Made by a program: the position numbers and the translations under genes
The notes under the pieces: generated by a model
What the model saw: only the letters and a program-made list of their open reading frames with translations
What the model was told of the DNA's origin: nothing
The model's database searches: none
NCBI RefSeq assembly: GCF_004295665.1
Contig: NZ_CP034759.1
Coordinates: 1,798,001-1,862,000, forward strand
Length of the DNA stretch: 64,000 nucleotides
Origin: Litorilituus sediminis
GTDB lineage: Bacteria > Pseudomonadota > Gammaproteobacteria > Enterobacterales > Alteromonadaceae
Direction of reading: 5' to 3'
Shown here: positions 25,300 to 35,285 of the stretch, one piece after another
Position numbering within the stretch: position 1 is the first letter of the stretch
Layout: every line of letters begins with the position of its first letter

Positions 25300-28200
25300 T
25301 TACATTTTCTCGTTATTAGGGTGCGTTGAACTATTTTCAATTCCAGCCACGCGCCATAAATAATATAGGGCAGGCAAAACTAAGAGTGTTAGCACTAACG
25401 CACTTAACATGCCGCCGACCATAGGCGCAGCAATTCTGCTCATCACTTCAGAGCCAGTACCTGTACCATAAAGTATCGGTAATAAGCCGATGATGATAGA
25501 TAAAGCCGTCATCATTACTGGCCTTACCCGTAACCCTGCACCTGTCAGTACCGCCTGAAATATATCTTGCTTAGTTACTTTACTTTTCTGCTCAGCTAGT
25601 TTGCTCAGTTTATCCTGATAGGCTTGATTTAAATACACTAACATAATGACGCCAATCTCAACCGCCACGCCAGCTAAGGCAATAAAACCGACACCTACGG
25701 CAACAGAAAAGTTAAAGCCTTCAAGGTACATAAGCCAAATACTGCCCACCATAGCCAAAGGCAAAGTACCCATGATCATGGCAACTTCCACCACACTCTT
25801 AAAGCTTAAATACAGCAAAATAACTATGATAAACAGCGTAAGCGGCACCACATAAGTTAGTTTGGCTTTCGCCCGCTGCATATACTCGTACTGACCAGCC
25901 CAACTAATTGAATAGCCTGCCGGTAGTTTTAACTCATTCGCGACAAGCTGCTGAGCTTTTTCTACATAGCTGCCAACATCAACACCTTCAATATCAACAA
26001 AGGTCCAACCGTTTAAACGAGCATTTTCTGACTTAATACCTGGCGGGCCATCTTCAATAAACACCTGGGCAACATCCCCTAAAGTAATACGTTGACCATT
26101 AGGGGTAACAATAGGTAACAGTGATAACTGCTCAGGTGAATCACGGTAATCTTGTGGATAACGTAAGCTCACCGGATAGCGCTCTAAGCCTTCCACCGTT
26201 TGTGTGACATTCATACCGCCAATTGCAGTCGCCACCACTTGTTGAATTTCGCTGATATTCAAGCCATAACGCGCAGCTTTGGCACGTTGAATATCAACCT
26301 TAACGTAACGACCACCAGCAACACGTTCAGAATACACTGACGCTGTACCAGTAACCTTATTTAATAGCACTTCCAGCTGCTTGCCGATATCTTGAATTAC
26401 CGCTAAATCAGGGCCTGCAACCTTAACGCCAACCGGCGTTTTTATACCTGTCGCTAACATATCAATACGAGTTTTTATCGGCATCACCCAGGCATTAGTA
26501 ACACCGGGTAATTTAACCAATGCATCAAGCTCTTGTTTTAAGCTTTGCGTGGTTACACCAGCTCGCCACTCATCTCGTGGCTTTAATTGAATAAAAGTTT
26601 CAATCATAGTTAAGGGTGCAGGGTCAGTAGCAGTTTCTGCACGCCCGACCTTACCAAAAACATTCGCCACTTCAGGTACTGTTTTAATTAGCTTATCGGT
26701 TTGTTGTAATAACTGCCTCGCTTGGCCAATGGAAATGCCCGGATAGGTGGTTGGCATATACATTAAATCGCCTTCATCCAAAGGTGGAATAAACTCACTA
26801 CCAATTTTATCTATAGGATACATGCCTATAACTAACACTAAGGCAGCAACAGACAAGGTCACTTTAGGAAAACGCAGCACGGTTTTTAAGGCCGGCATAT
26901 AAAGCGCAGTTAATAGGCGGTTCACTGGGTTTTTATGCTCCGCAAGCACTTTACCGCGAATAAAATAGCCCATTAATACCGGCACTAAGGTGATTGCTAA
27001 GGCAGCAGAAGCAGCCATGGCATAGGTTTTAGTAAAGGCTAATGGTGCAAACATACGCCCTTCTTGTGCTTCTAAAGTAAATACTGGTACAAAACTTACC
27101 GTGATAATAAGCAAACTGAAAAATAGTGCTGGCCCGACTTCAGTTGCCGCTTCAGTCACTAGCTGCCAACGATTTTTATTGGTTAATTCTTGCCCTTGAT
27201 GGTTGAGTTTTTCCATATGCTTATGCATATTTTCAATCATCACAATCGCACCATCTATCATGGCACCTATGGCAATGGCGATACCACCAAGGGACATAAT
27301 GTTGGCATTAAGCCCTTGCCAGTGCATAACAATAAAGGCCGTTAAAATACCAACCGGCAAACTGATAATAGCAACTAACGATGAGCGCACGTGAAATAAA
27401 AAAATCACACACACCAGCGCGACTACAGCAAACTCTTCCAAGAGTTTATTTGATAAATTATCTACTGCTCGCTCAATTAAGGCGGAGCGATCATACACAG
27501 GCACAATTTCCACACCATCAGGCAAGCTTTGTTTTAACTGGTCTAACTTGGCTTTGACACGGTTTATGACTTGCTGAGCATTTTCACCATAGCGCATCAC
27601 CACTATGCCGCCAACCGCTTCACCTTCACCATTTAGTTCAGCTATGCCACGACGCATTTGTGGGCCTGTACCAATATCAGCAACATCTTTTAATAACAGC
27701 GGCGTACCATTTTCATTAACGCCCAAGGGAATATTTTCAAGATCGGCAACACTTTTAAGGTAGCCCGTGGCGCGCACCATATATTCCGCTTCTGCCATTT
27801 CAATCACAGACGCGCCAATTTCTTGGTTACCTTGTTTAATCGCGGTTTGAATGTGTGATAGCGGAATGCCAAAAGCACGTAATTTATCTGGGTTCACACG
27901 CACCTGATACTGTTTTACCATACCCCCTAACGCGCTCACTTCAGATACGCCTAATACGGTTTGCAATTCATACTTTAAAAACCAGTCTTGTAGACTACGC
28001 AACTGACTTAAGTCATGTTGGCCTGATTTATCCACTAAGGCATACAAATACACCCAACCGACACCCGTGGCATCTGGCCCCAGCTGCGGCTTAGCGTTAC
28101 TTGGCAAGTTTGGCGCTACTTGACTTAAATACTCCAGCACACGGCTGCGCGCCCAATATAAATCAGTTTTTTCATCAAAAATGACATATACGTAAGAGTC

Positions 28201-28467
28201 ACCGAAGAAGGAATAACCGCGCACAGTAACCGCACCCGGTACAGATAACATGGCGGTGGTTAGCGGGTACGTTACCTGATCTTCCACCACTTGTGGCGCT
28301 TGCCCCGGGTAACTGGTTTTAATTATTACCTGAACATCGGAAAGATCAGGCAAGGCATCAATCGGGGTATTTTTAACTGAATACAGACCCGCAGCAACCA
28401 ATAATAAACTTGCCAGTAACACCAGAAAGCGGTTGTTGATTGACCATCGAATAATAGCAGTAATCAT
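25300..28467 (-). CDS. cusA: CusA-type heavy-metal RND efflux pump
   Basis: 1055 aa, full length. Proton-driven inner-membrane pump of a tripartite Cu(I)/Ag(I) exporter. N-terminal helix, DALPDLSDVQVII, TM4 segment with GAMIDGAIVMIEN, and C-terminal GSEVMSRIAAPMVGGM are typical of CusA/SilA. Methionines in APLTMIET and RIDMLATGIKTPVGVKV match the copper-pathway region of E. coli CusA, favouring monovalent copper or silver over Zn/Co. 17 nt after cusB. Confidence 0.94.
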   Translation of the reverse strand: MITAIIRWSINNRFLVLLASLLLVAAGLYSVKNTPIDALPDLSDVQVIIKTSYPGQAPQVVEDQVTYPLTTAMLSVPGAVTVRGYSFFGDSYVYVIFDEKTDLYWARSRVLEYLSQVAPNLPSNAKPQLGPDATGVGWVYLYALVDKSGQHDLSQLRSLQDWFLKYELQTVLGVSEVSALGGMVKQYQVRVNPDKLRAFGIPLSHIQTAIKQGNQEIGASVIEMAEAEYMVRATGYLKSVADLENIPLGVNENGTPLLLKDVADIGTGPQMRRGIAELNGEGEAVGGIVVMRYGENAQQVINRVKAKLDQLKQSLPDGVEIVPVYDRSALIERAVDNLSNKLLEEFAVVALVCVIFLFHVRSSLVAIISLPVGILTAFIVMHWQGLNANIMSLGGIAIAIGAMIDGAIVMIENMHKHMEKLNHQGQELTNKNRWQLVTEAATEVGPALFFSLLIITVSFVPVFTLEAQEGRMFAPLAFTKTYAMAASAALAITLVPVLMGYFIRGKVLAEHKNPVNRLLTALYMPALKTVLRFPKVTLSVAALVLVIGMYPIDKIGSEFIPPLDEGDLMYMPTTYPGISIGQARQLLQQTDKLIKTVPEVANVFGKVGRAETATDPAPLTMIETFIQLKPRDEWRAGVTTQSLKQELDALVKLPGVTNAWVMPIKTRIDMLATGIKTPVGVKVAGPDLAVIQDIGKQLEVLLNKVTGTASVYSERVAGGRYVKVDIQRAKAARYGLNISEIQQVVATAIGGMNVTQTVEGLERYPVSLRYPQDYRDSPEQLSLLPIVTPNGQRITLGDVAQVFIEDGPPGIKSENARLNGWTFVDIEGVDVGSYVEKAQQLVANELKLPAGYSISWAGQYEYMQRAKAKLTYVVPLTLFIIVILLYLSFKSVVEVAMIMGTLPLAMVGSIWLMYLEGFNFSVAVGVGFIALAGVAVEIGVIMLVYLNQAYQDKLSKLAEQKSKVTKQDIFQAVLTGAGLRVRPVMMTALSIIIGLLPILYGTGTGSEVMSRIAAPMVGGMLSALVLTLLVLPALYYLWRVAGIENSSTHPNNEKM

Positions 28468-28484
28468 CTCAATTCTACTCCTAA

Positions 28485-30263
28485 TTAATGATGGCTATGA
28501 TCAGCACTTTGCTCTGTGCTACTCACTGTTTGAGAAAGTTCAGTGATGATAAAATTGCCGTCACGAACTTCAAAGGTGAAATCAACCTGCATGCCTTTGC
28601 TGATATTAGCTAAGCTAACGTTGTCAGCCGTGACAAAGTCTACTGTAGCAGCTGGCCTATGCCACTTTGCAATCGCTTGACGATCAATAGTGATCATACC
28701 GTGATCTTTCATCAGTGAAACTACAGTACCGCTTGTGCTAGCGCGGCTTATTTGCTCACTTTCTAGCGATGTTTGTTGATTGTCTGGGATATGAATTGCA
28801 CTGATAATATACTTGCTATCGCTTTGCTTAGTCACCTCAATGTGCAGGGTTTGCCCAAGTGATAACGGCTCAATATCAAGGTGCTTAGCAACGGCAAAGT
28901 CCATGGTCATTTCTGGCCAGCCCCAATCATCAATTGGCTGATGGGTTAATGTCAGCATATGATGATCAGCCATAATGCCTTGCACCTGAGCTTCAACCCA
29001 AACCGCTGTGCTGTCATCATCACTGGCATTGCTGCTCATACGTTTAAAGTCTGATGACTTACTAGATTCTGAATCGAGCAGGAATTGCGCTGAACTTACC
29101 ACCTTATCCCCTTCATTAAGGCCTGAGAGAATTTCAACATGCTCACTATCGTAACGCCCTACTTTAACCGCTATCGATTTAAAACTACCTTGGCCTAGCG
29201 CCAACACGACGCGATCTTGATTACCGGTTCTGATCAAAGCTTCTTTTGGGATCAACAAGGCACTTTGATGATTGTTAGTATGAATAGCCACTTGAGCAAA
29301 CATATTGGGTTTAAACAGCCCTTCATCGTTAGCAAAACGTAAACGCACTTTCACGGTTCTGGTTTTAGCATCCAGCGTAGGGTAAATATAATCAACCTGA
29401 CCTTGCCATATTTTACCCGGCAAATAATCAAGGGTCATGGTTACAGGCGTACCTGTGGTTACTTGTCCGGCTTGACGTTCAAATACTTCTCCTTCAACCC
29501 AAACCTCAGATAAATCACCAATCGACATAAGGGTTGAGCCCGGTTTAACATAATAGCCTTCACGAATTTTCAAATTTTCAACCACGCCATTTTGCGGCGC
29601 ATGAAAGGTAATATGTTGCTTAACCGTGCGGGTTTTCTTTAATGAATCAATGGCACTTTTAGGTAACTGCAGTGCCATCAAACGATTTTGCGCAGCACTA
29701 ATCAAACGGTTATTTTTTCTATCAAGTGCCAGTAATAATTCTTCCTGAGCATTCACTAATTCAGGAGAATATATTTCATAAAGCGGCTGGCCTTTTATCA
29801 CAGGGTCGCCTATGGCTTTAACGTACAGCTTTTCTATCCAGCCCTCTACTCGTGGATGAATATGAACTAATCTATCTTCATCATAAGTAACATAACCAAC
29901 GGTATTTATTTTGGTTTGCAAAGACTGATACTTGGCTTGAGCGGTTCTTACACCTAAATTGTTTTCAACATTAGCGGCGATTTTAATAGTACCTACGCCC
30001 TCATCTGGACCACTGCCCTCATCAGCATAAACCGGCACTAGATCCATACCCATAGGCGATTTACCCGGCTTGTCTCTTCTATAATTCGCATCCATGGGCG
30101 CTACCCAGTAAAGCGGCTTTTTTTCATCACTTGCTGCTTCTTGATTTGCATTTTTTTTTGAGTCTAGTGCTGGCTCAAAAGCTATCAGCGCCACTGCGGT
30201 AATGATTGAAGCGAATACAGCGCTAACAATGGCGGTTTTGATGACATGATTATTATTAGCCAT
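28485..30263 (-). CDS. cusB: CusB-type adaptor with two C-terminal CusF-like domains
   Basis: 592 aa, longer than E. coli CusB (about 400). N-terminal signal anchor (about 8-30). Heavy-metal-binding domain about 50-80 (YWVAPMDANYRRDKPGKSPMGMDLVP style). Membrane-fusion core about 90-400. Then two CusF-like beta-barrels. The first (about 425-495) keeps the W-x-x-M-x-M ligand pattern (WGWPEMTMDF). The second (about 510-580) has lost both Met (WHRPAATVDF). Ends in DHSHH. Periplasmic link between CusA and CusC, and probably a built-in copper chaperone. Its first base overlaps the cusC stop. Confidence 0.92.
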   Translation of the reverse strand: MANNNHVIKTAIVSAVFASIITAVALIAFEPALDSKKNANQEAASDEKKPLYWVAPMDANYRRDKPGKSPMGMDLVPVYADEGSGPDEGVGTIKIAANVENNLGVRTAQAKYQSLQTKINTVGYVTYDEDRLVHIHPRVEGWIEKLYVKAIGDPVIKGQPLYEIYSPELVNAQEELLLALDRKNNRLISAAQNRLMALQLPKSAIDSLKKTRTVKQHITFHAPQNGVVENLKIREGYYVKPGSTLMSIGDLSEVWVEGEVFERQAGQVTTGTPVTMTLDYLPGKIWQGQVDYIYPTLDAKTRTVKVRLRFANDEGLFKPNMFAQVAIHTNNHQSALLIPKEALIRTGNQDRVVLALGQGSFKSIAVKVGRYDSEHVEILSGLNEGDKVVSSAQFLLDSESSKSSDFKRMSSNASDDDSTAVWVEAQVQGIMADHHMLTLTHQPIDDWGWPEMTMDFAVAKHLDIEPLSLGQTLHIEVTKQSDSKYIISAIHIPDNQQTSLESEQISRASTSGTVVSLMKDHGMITIDRQAIAKWHRPAATVDFVTADNVSLANISKGMQVDFTFEVRDGNFIITELSQTVSSTEQSADHSHH

Positions 30264-31642
30264 TACTTTTCTCCTGCATTGTTTGCTAGCATTGGATTGC
30301 CAGCAAACAAATAATTTAATTCTAAATGTAGTTTTTGCTCTGCAACCTTAAGTGCTAAGGCATCTATTTGTGCGTTTAATACCGCAATACGTGAGCGCAC
30401 CACTTCGGCAAAGTCGCCATCATCATTGGTGTATGCGGTTAGCGATGCTTCCGCTTGATCTTGAATTTGCGGTAAAAGCTTATCCTTATAGAGTGCTTGT
30501 CTTTCTTTTAACCTTAACAACCGACCTTTGCCGCTTTTATAAGAGCCAAAAAACTGTCTTAGCAGTAATACTTTTTCTGTTTTTACCGCTTCAGCATTAG
30601 CCACAGCTGACTGTACTTCTTTATCTTGTCGGTTTTCGGTAAATATTGGCAGATCAAAACTAACCCCAACAGAAAATAAATCAGCGCGGCTATTACCTAA
30701 TGGGTCATCATCGCGATAACCATAACTTGCACTTACGCCCCATTCTGGTTGGTACTTCTGCTCTGCTAGCTTGATACCTGTTTTGCTAGCAGTCACCTTC
30801 TTATCAATAGCTAAAACCGCGGGATGCTGAGAAAAATACTGAACTATCTGCGCTGGTTTTTGCCAATTGTTACTGTAAATTAGCGAATGTGCTTGTAAGT
30901 CAATTTGCGGCAGAGTTTGCGTTAATGCCAGCTCATGAAAGCTTAACTGGCTGGCATGCTCTTGTGCTAAGCTAGTTAACCATTGCGATAACATACCTTG
31001 GTATTTTGTTTGCTGTTGGGCGAGCAAATCAAGCCTGTCTTCTAGGCGAGTTAACTCTAACTGGGCTCTAACAATATCTTGTTGACGGGTTTTCCCTAAG
31101 GTAGATGAATAACTTGCTTCAGCAACATCAGCCAGTTGCTCAAACAAAGCGCGATTACTTTCAATTAAGGCAATACTTTGCTCACTTAAAAACGCATCAA
31201 GCCAGATACTACCAACCGTAACTGCGACTTGCGCTTTTCGGTTATCCCTTTGATAAGGGTAGCTTTCGCTTTGCACTTTTAGTTGTTCACGTTTAATGGC
31301 TAAACTATCGCCACGAGCGAACATTTGCGATATGCCCACTTTTGCTTGTGTCATCGCTTCTTGCTGAAAATCAAAGCCATTGCTCGGCAAGTTCGCCAAT
31401 GCCAAGGTCAATTTAGGATCAGGTAAGGTACCTGCGGCAATACTCTTAGACTCCAGCGACTGCTGCTGATAAATATTGCCTTTAAGCCAAGGATCATGTT
31501 CTTGGGCGAGTTTAATGGCTTTATGAAATGATAATTCATTACTCGCTAAAGCTGAGTTTACTGGTAATGTTGTCGCAAATGGCACCATTATCAGCAGAAA
31601 AATACCACGAAAGTTATACACGGATTTATTATGCTCAAACAT
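30263..31642 (-). CDS. cusC: CusC/TolC-type outer-membrane efflux protein
   Basis: 459 aa. Signal peptide about 1-33 (ALA). Two OEP repeats, with long helical segments typical of the TolC barrel-tunnel (PDPKLTLALANLPS, QARELTRLE-like helix, FDLPIFTENRQDKEVQSA). Outer-membrane channel of the copper efflux complex. First gene of the CusCBA-PepSY-PepSY unit. No lipobox Cys is present, unlike E. coli CusC. Confidence 0.9.
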   Translation of the reverse strand: MFEHNKSVYNFRGIFLLIMVPFATTLPVNSALASNELSFHKAIKLAQEHDPWLKGNIYQQQSLESKSIAAGTLPDPKLTLALANLPSNGFDFQQEAMTQAKVGISQMFARGDSLAIKREQLKVQSESYPYQRDNRKAQVAVTVGSIWLDAFLSEQSIALIESNRALFEQLADVAEASYSSTLGKTRQQDIVRAQLELTRLEDRLDLLAQQQTKYQGMLSQWLTSLAQEHASQLSFHELALTQTLPQIDLQAHSLIYSNNWQKPAQIVQYFSQHPAVLAIDKKVTASKTGIKLAEQKYQPEWGVSASYGYRDDDPLGNSRADLFSVGVSFDLPIFTENRQDKEVQSAVANAEAVKTEKVLLLRQFFGSYKSGKGRLLRLKERQALYKDKLLPQIQDQAEASLTAYTNDDGDFAEVVRSRIAVLNAQIDALALKVAEQKLHLELNYLFAGNPMLANNAGEK

Positions 31643-31778
31643 AAGAGCGCTTCCTTATTCTACAAAGTTTTAGCGGCAGTTATTATGCTTGAAGGATCAG
31701 CATTGCCTACTAAGTTAAATCAATAATTAATGGAAAAATAAGGTGTTAGACCAAATTTTAGACCCAATACCCCTAGGA

Positions 31779-32174
31779 CTAGGCAAATATTGGTGGTCTA
31801 TAAAGTGAAGAGGAGTATTGGCTAAGTGCCAAATTAGAACGGTTAGTGATACTGGCAGATTGCACTACAGGAGTATTTTGATTAAAACCAGCCACCATAG
31901 CAGCCAAGCTTGAACAGGCGGTGGTAAGACAATAACAGCTGATATCACAACATTGCTCAGCAGATGACTCTGCTTGCTCACTCTGGTGCATGGTATGTTC
32001 ATCACCATGATGAGACATAGGCATAGTGTGTTTTGCCGACATAGTTGCGCTATGCGCTTGCATTGACACCATATGATAAGACATAACAGTATTAGCCATT
32101 ACTTGACCAACAAAGGTAAAGCACAGCAATAATATGGTTAATATTCTTAGCGTAGATGAGTTCACAAAGGACAA
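31779..32174 (-). CDS. CopL/DUF2946-like His-Met-Cys-rich exported protein
   Basis: 131 aa. Signal peptide about 1-28 (MAN). The next 70 residues are crowded with Met, His and Cys (MSYHMVSM, MPMSHHGDEHTMH, CCDISCYC). This pattern fits small copper-resistance proteins of the CopL/DUF2946 type that precede copper operons. It lies 136 nt upstream of cusC on the same strand, ribosome site AAGGAC. It likely binds Cu(I) in the periplasm; family membership is by composition and context. Confidence 0.7.
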   Translation of the reverse strand: MSFVNSSTLRILTILLLCFTFVGQVMANTVMSYHMVSMQAHSATMSAKHTMPMSHHGDEHTMHQSEQAESSAEQCCDISCYCLTTACSSLAAMVAGFNQNTPVVQSASITNRSNLALSQYSSSLYRPPIFA

Positions 32175-32306
32175 CTTTAAGCAAAAACTTAATTCTAATA
32201 ATACTTAATGATAACGGCTAATTCAATGCTTGTGTTTATTGTACATTGTACTGAATATAGTTTTTGCGACCTTTATAAACTCAAAAAGCTAGGCTAATGC
32301 CTCTTA

Positions 32307-32768
32307 CTACTGACTACGCCCTGCACCAATTAAATCTGAAGTTTGTTGTTGACGCATTTGTTCTCTATCGGCAGCACGTTTGGCTTTTTCATTTTGCATT
32401 TCAACGGCTTTGGCAGCAATGTTATAGCCGCGCTCAAATTCCGCTCTCAGCTCTTTAGGGCAAACTGTTGCATCTAGCTTGCCTTCTTTACCTTGCTGTA
32501 AACCATTTTCAAACGAGCAAAACTCTTTTATTCCTTGCTGGTATCCTGCTAAATAAGTGCTTCTTGCCTCTGGCACAATTGCGTCTTTACAACTTTCTTT
32601 AAGCTGATTAAAGGTTCTAACGGACTTGCCTGCCATTGCAACCTTATAGCCAACATTCTGCCAGTTGCTGTCATCACATTGGGTTTCACTACTATAGCTA
32701 CTTGGCTGGCTAGTGCTGCCACAAGCAGCTAAAGTGGCGAGCATAAACATTGCGAGAAAATTTTTCAT
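32307..32768 (-). CDS. DUF2799 lipoprotein
   Basis: 153 aa from ATG 32768 (AAGGA upstream; the frame's TTG one codon earlier is rejected). Lipobox LAAC, so an outer-membrane or inner-membrane lipoprotein. The mature part has the DUF2799 layout: CDDSNWQNVGYKVAMAG, a middle Cys, YLAGYQQGIKEFC, and a charged helical tail. Function unknown. Follows the TPR gene of the TonB2 operon by 22 nt and may be its last gene. Confidence 0.8.
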   Translation of the reverse strand: MKNFLAMFMLATLAACGSTSQPSSYSSETQCDDSNWQNVGYKVAMAGKSVRTFNQLKESCKDAIVPEARSTYLAGYQQGIKEFCSFENGLQQGKEGKLDATVCPKELRAEFERGYNIAAKAVEMQNEKAKRAADREQMRQQQTSDLIGAGRSQ

Positions 32769-32790
32769 CAAGTTGTCCTTAAGTCTGTTT

Positions 32791-34173
32791 TTAAATAGTC
32801 GTTTTATCTTTTGAACGAATAATATTTTTTAAAATATCCATTTGCTCTGGCAAATAATGTAGCTCTGGGTAGCGACCATAGGCTTTTTGTAGTTCGCTAA
32901 TAGCCGATTTATAATCAAGCATATCTATATACATTTGCGCTTTCCCCAGTAAGGCTTGCTTGGCAAATTTAGGCAGCACTGAGGCGCGAGTGTAATAAAT
33001 CTCAGCATTAATATAGTCTTTCTGCGCTAGAGCAAATTGGGCAAATCTAATTAAGGCATCACCATTATTGGCATCTTGCTCTAAAGCAAGTTTGTAGTAA
33101 CGTAAGGCTGTTTGCTTATTTTTTTGTTTCGCCGCTATATTAGCTTTATGGCTATAAAAAACACTTTGCTCAGCTAAGGGCAGTGCTTTCACTTTCGCTT
33201 CAACACCAGCGAGTAATTTATCCGCTTGCTGATACATGTCCACTTGTTCAAGCCAGACTAAATATTCATTAAGTAGCTTAATATCTAGTGTCGACTTATT
33301 TAAATGCTCATTAATCAAGGTGACAGCTCTATCATAACTATGCCTTTGTAAGTGCAGCTGGGTAGCTGTTTTTAAATTGATATCATCGCTATCACCTAGC
33401 ATAATCGCCATTTCTAAGCTGACGAGAGCCAAGTTAGTATTATCGGCGTTTATCGCCAGTACCGCTTGGTTTAGCCATAAATCTTTATTGTTCGGATCTT
33501 TTGCTAGTAATTCTGAAATAAGCGCTTGCGCTGACTCATACATTTTGGCTTGTGATAAAGCCGCCAATAAGCCTTGCTGCCATTGCACTTCTTCAGGTTG
33601 TAAGGTTATGGCTTTTTGATAGGCGCTAATTGCACTAAATGGCCCATATAAGGTTAAGTTTAAATAGCCTAGCTGCCCGTGGATCATAGCCTCATTTGAG
33701 CCTAACGATATCGCCTCTGAAAAGTGATGACGAGCTAATTTAAACTTTTCTTGAATCAGGTATAACTGACCTAAATCACGATGAACCCTCACTAACTGCG
33801 GTTTACGTGACAGTACCGCTTTAAAGGTTTGTTCAGCTTTATCAAATTGTTCTAAGGTGAAATAGATTTGCGCTTTTAAGCTCAGCATGGCTGGGCTAAG
33901 TTCAATATCAAAATAAGACTCTAACTCTTTTAATACCTGCTCTTTTTGACCACTATCGAGCATTGAGCGTAATCGTTCAGCGGTTTCATATTCTTCAGGT
34001 GCTATGGTTGCTTCTCGTTCTTGATAAGGCCCAGAAAATGACGGCAAGATAAAGGTTGGTTTAGCCACTTTGATAACGAAATCACTATGCCCTGCACTTG
34101 CTTGGCTCACTTGAGAAGTTGACAAAAATGCCAAATAGCAACTTGATACTAATATTTTTTTAAGTAATTTCAT
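32791..34173 (-). CDS. TPR protein of the TonB2 system
   Basis: 460 aa, signal peptide about 1-25. Nine or more tetratricopeptide-like repeats (e.g. AEQTFKAVLSRKPQLVRVHRDLGQLYL). A periplasmic TPR protein regularly follows tonB2 in Vibrio, Shewanella and Alteromonas TonB2 operons; its role there is poorly defined. 4 nt after the tonB2 stop. Confidence 0.88.
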   Translation of the reverse strand: MKLLKKILVSSCYLAFLSTSQVSQASAGHSDFVIKVAKPTFILPSFSGPYQEREATIAPEEYETAERLRSMLDSGQKEQVLKELESYFDIELSPAMLSLKAQIYFTLEQFDKAEQTFKAVLSRKPQLVRVHRDLGQLYLIQEKFKLARHHFSEAISLGSNEAMIHGQLGYLNLTLYGPFSAISAYQKAITLQPEEVQWQQGLLAALSQAKMYESAQALISELLAKDPNNKDLWLNQAVLAINADNTNLALVSLEMAIMLGDSDDINLKTATQLHLQRHSYDRAVTLINEHLNKSTLDIKLLNEYLVWLEQVDMYQQADKLLAGVEAKVKALPLAEQSVFYSHKANIAAKQKNKQTALRYYKLALEQDANNGDALIRFAQFALAQKDYINAEIYYTRASVLPKFAKQALLGKAQMYIDMLDYKSAISELQKAYGRYPELHYLPEQMDILKNIIRSKDKTTI

Positions 34174-34177
34174 TGTC

Positions 34178-34873
34178 TTACTTTGACCTATTATAGTTAA
34201 AGTTTAATCCGTATAAATACAGCGCTTGTACCGGTTTACCATTTTTCTTTGGAATAGAGAATCGAACGTTTTTAACCCAAGTTCTTATGGTGTCGACCAT
34301 TTCTGGATATACCGGGTCGACAATTTTCTTAATATGAGCATGACCACGCTGATCAATAATAATCTCAACCAAGGTAGGAATACGGGTAACACCACGTTTA
34401 ATAACAGACCATGGCGGCTGTACGTAGCGGGAAGAAATAATTTTAGGTAGCTGATCTAAGCTTTTCACTTCAATTAAAGCAAAATCAACCGCAATGGTTT
34501 TCGATAAATCTAATGAATTGACATCAAACTTAGGTAAATCGACTTTGGCTAGCTTTAACTGCGCCACTTTTGGCTTTTGCGAGTAATCTAAAACTGGGCC
34601 TGCCCCCATACCAATAAGATCAATACTGGCAGCCTCTGATTCTGCTTGGCTTTGCTCTAGCTCCATTGGTGGCGGAGGTGGTGGCGGCAGTGGCAAAGCT
34701 ACATCAACTTTGCGAACCGTTACCGTATCTTCTTTGCTGTAATCGCCTTGCTGCAAGTAAAGCATTAGCAAGATAAGACAAACAACCAATAGCAAACTGA
34801 TAAGCCAAGGAATGATCTTCTTGAGCAAAGCAAAGTAAATATTCTCACTGTCCTTGTTGATTATTGCCGTCAT
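34178..34873 (-). CDS. tonB2: TonB2-type energy transducer
   Basis: 231 aa from ATG 34873, 4 nt after exbD; the longer frame would start inside exbD. Membrane helix about 18-40, a Pro stretch (seven consecutive Pro at about 61-67), then a C-terminal TonB domain (PTLVEIIIDQRGHAHIKKIVDP...). The periplasmic spacer is short compared with TonB1. It passes proton-motive energy to outer-membrane receptors with ExbB2/ExbD2/TtpC. Confidence 0.92.
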   Translation of the reverse strand: MTAIINKDSENIYFALLKKIIPWLISLLLVVCLILLMLYLQQGDYSKEDTVTVRKVDVALPLPPPPPPPMELEQSQAESEAASIDLIGMGAGPVLDYSQKPKVAQLKLAKVDLPKFDVNSLDLSKTIAVDFALIEVKSLDQLPKIISSRYVQPPWSVIKRGVTRIPTLVEIIIDQRGHAHIKKIVDPVYPEMVDTIRTWVKNVRFSIPKKNGKPVQALYLYGLNFNYNRSK

Positions 34874-34877
34874 AGGA

Positions 34878-35285
34878 TTATTTATTAACCGTAGCAATAC
34901 TGACATTGGCAATACCAGCAAGTTTTGCTTGGTCAATCACCTGCACTAATAAGTCTGTCGGTACGGTTTTATCTGCCTGAATAACCAAAGGTTTAACCTT
35001 AGTTCTAATGGCTTGGGTTAAGGTTGCTCTTACGCCATCAACACCAATATTAGTGCCGCCATAAACCACTTCTTTGCTATCTGTTATAGCAATCATAAGC
35101 ACCGATTTTTGTAATTGCTTAGTAGATGCCGCTGTGGGCTTATCAACATCAACACCTGTTTCTTTAACAAAAACTGTAGTAACAATAAAAAAGATCAACA
35201 GAATAAACACCACATCAAGCAAAGGTGCTAAATCTAACTCTTGGCCTTTGCTTTCTTCTAATTTAGTTTCGATAAATGATTTCAT
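34878..35285 (-). CDS. exbD2: ExbD2 biopolymer transporter
   Basis: 135 aa from ATG 35285, which overlaps the exbB2 stop as ATGA; a longer frame begins 6 codons upstream inside exbB2. One membrane helix (about 21-41) with the essential Asp in APLLDVVFILLIFF, then a periplasmic domain. Proton-channel partner of ExbB2. Confidence 0.94.
   Translation of the reverse strand: MKSFIETKLEESKGQELDLAPLLDVVFILLIFFIVTTVFVKETGVDVDKPTAASTKQLQKSVLMIAITDSKEVVYGGTNIGVDGVRATLTQAIRTKVKPLVIQADKTVPTDLLVQVIDQAKLAGIANVSIATVNK

Noticed and set aside
32175..32306. CueR-type operator upstream of the copper operon
   Set aside because: I looked for an inverted ACCTTCC/GCAAGGT-like dyad and found none; copper control remains unassigned.
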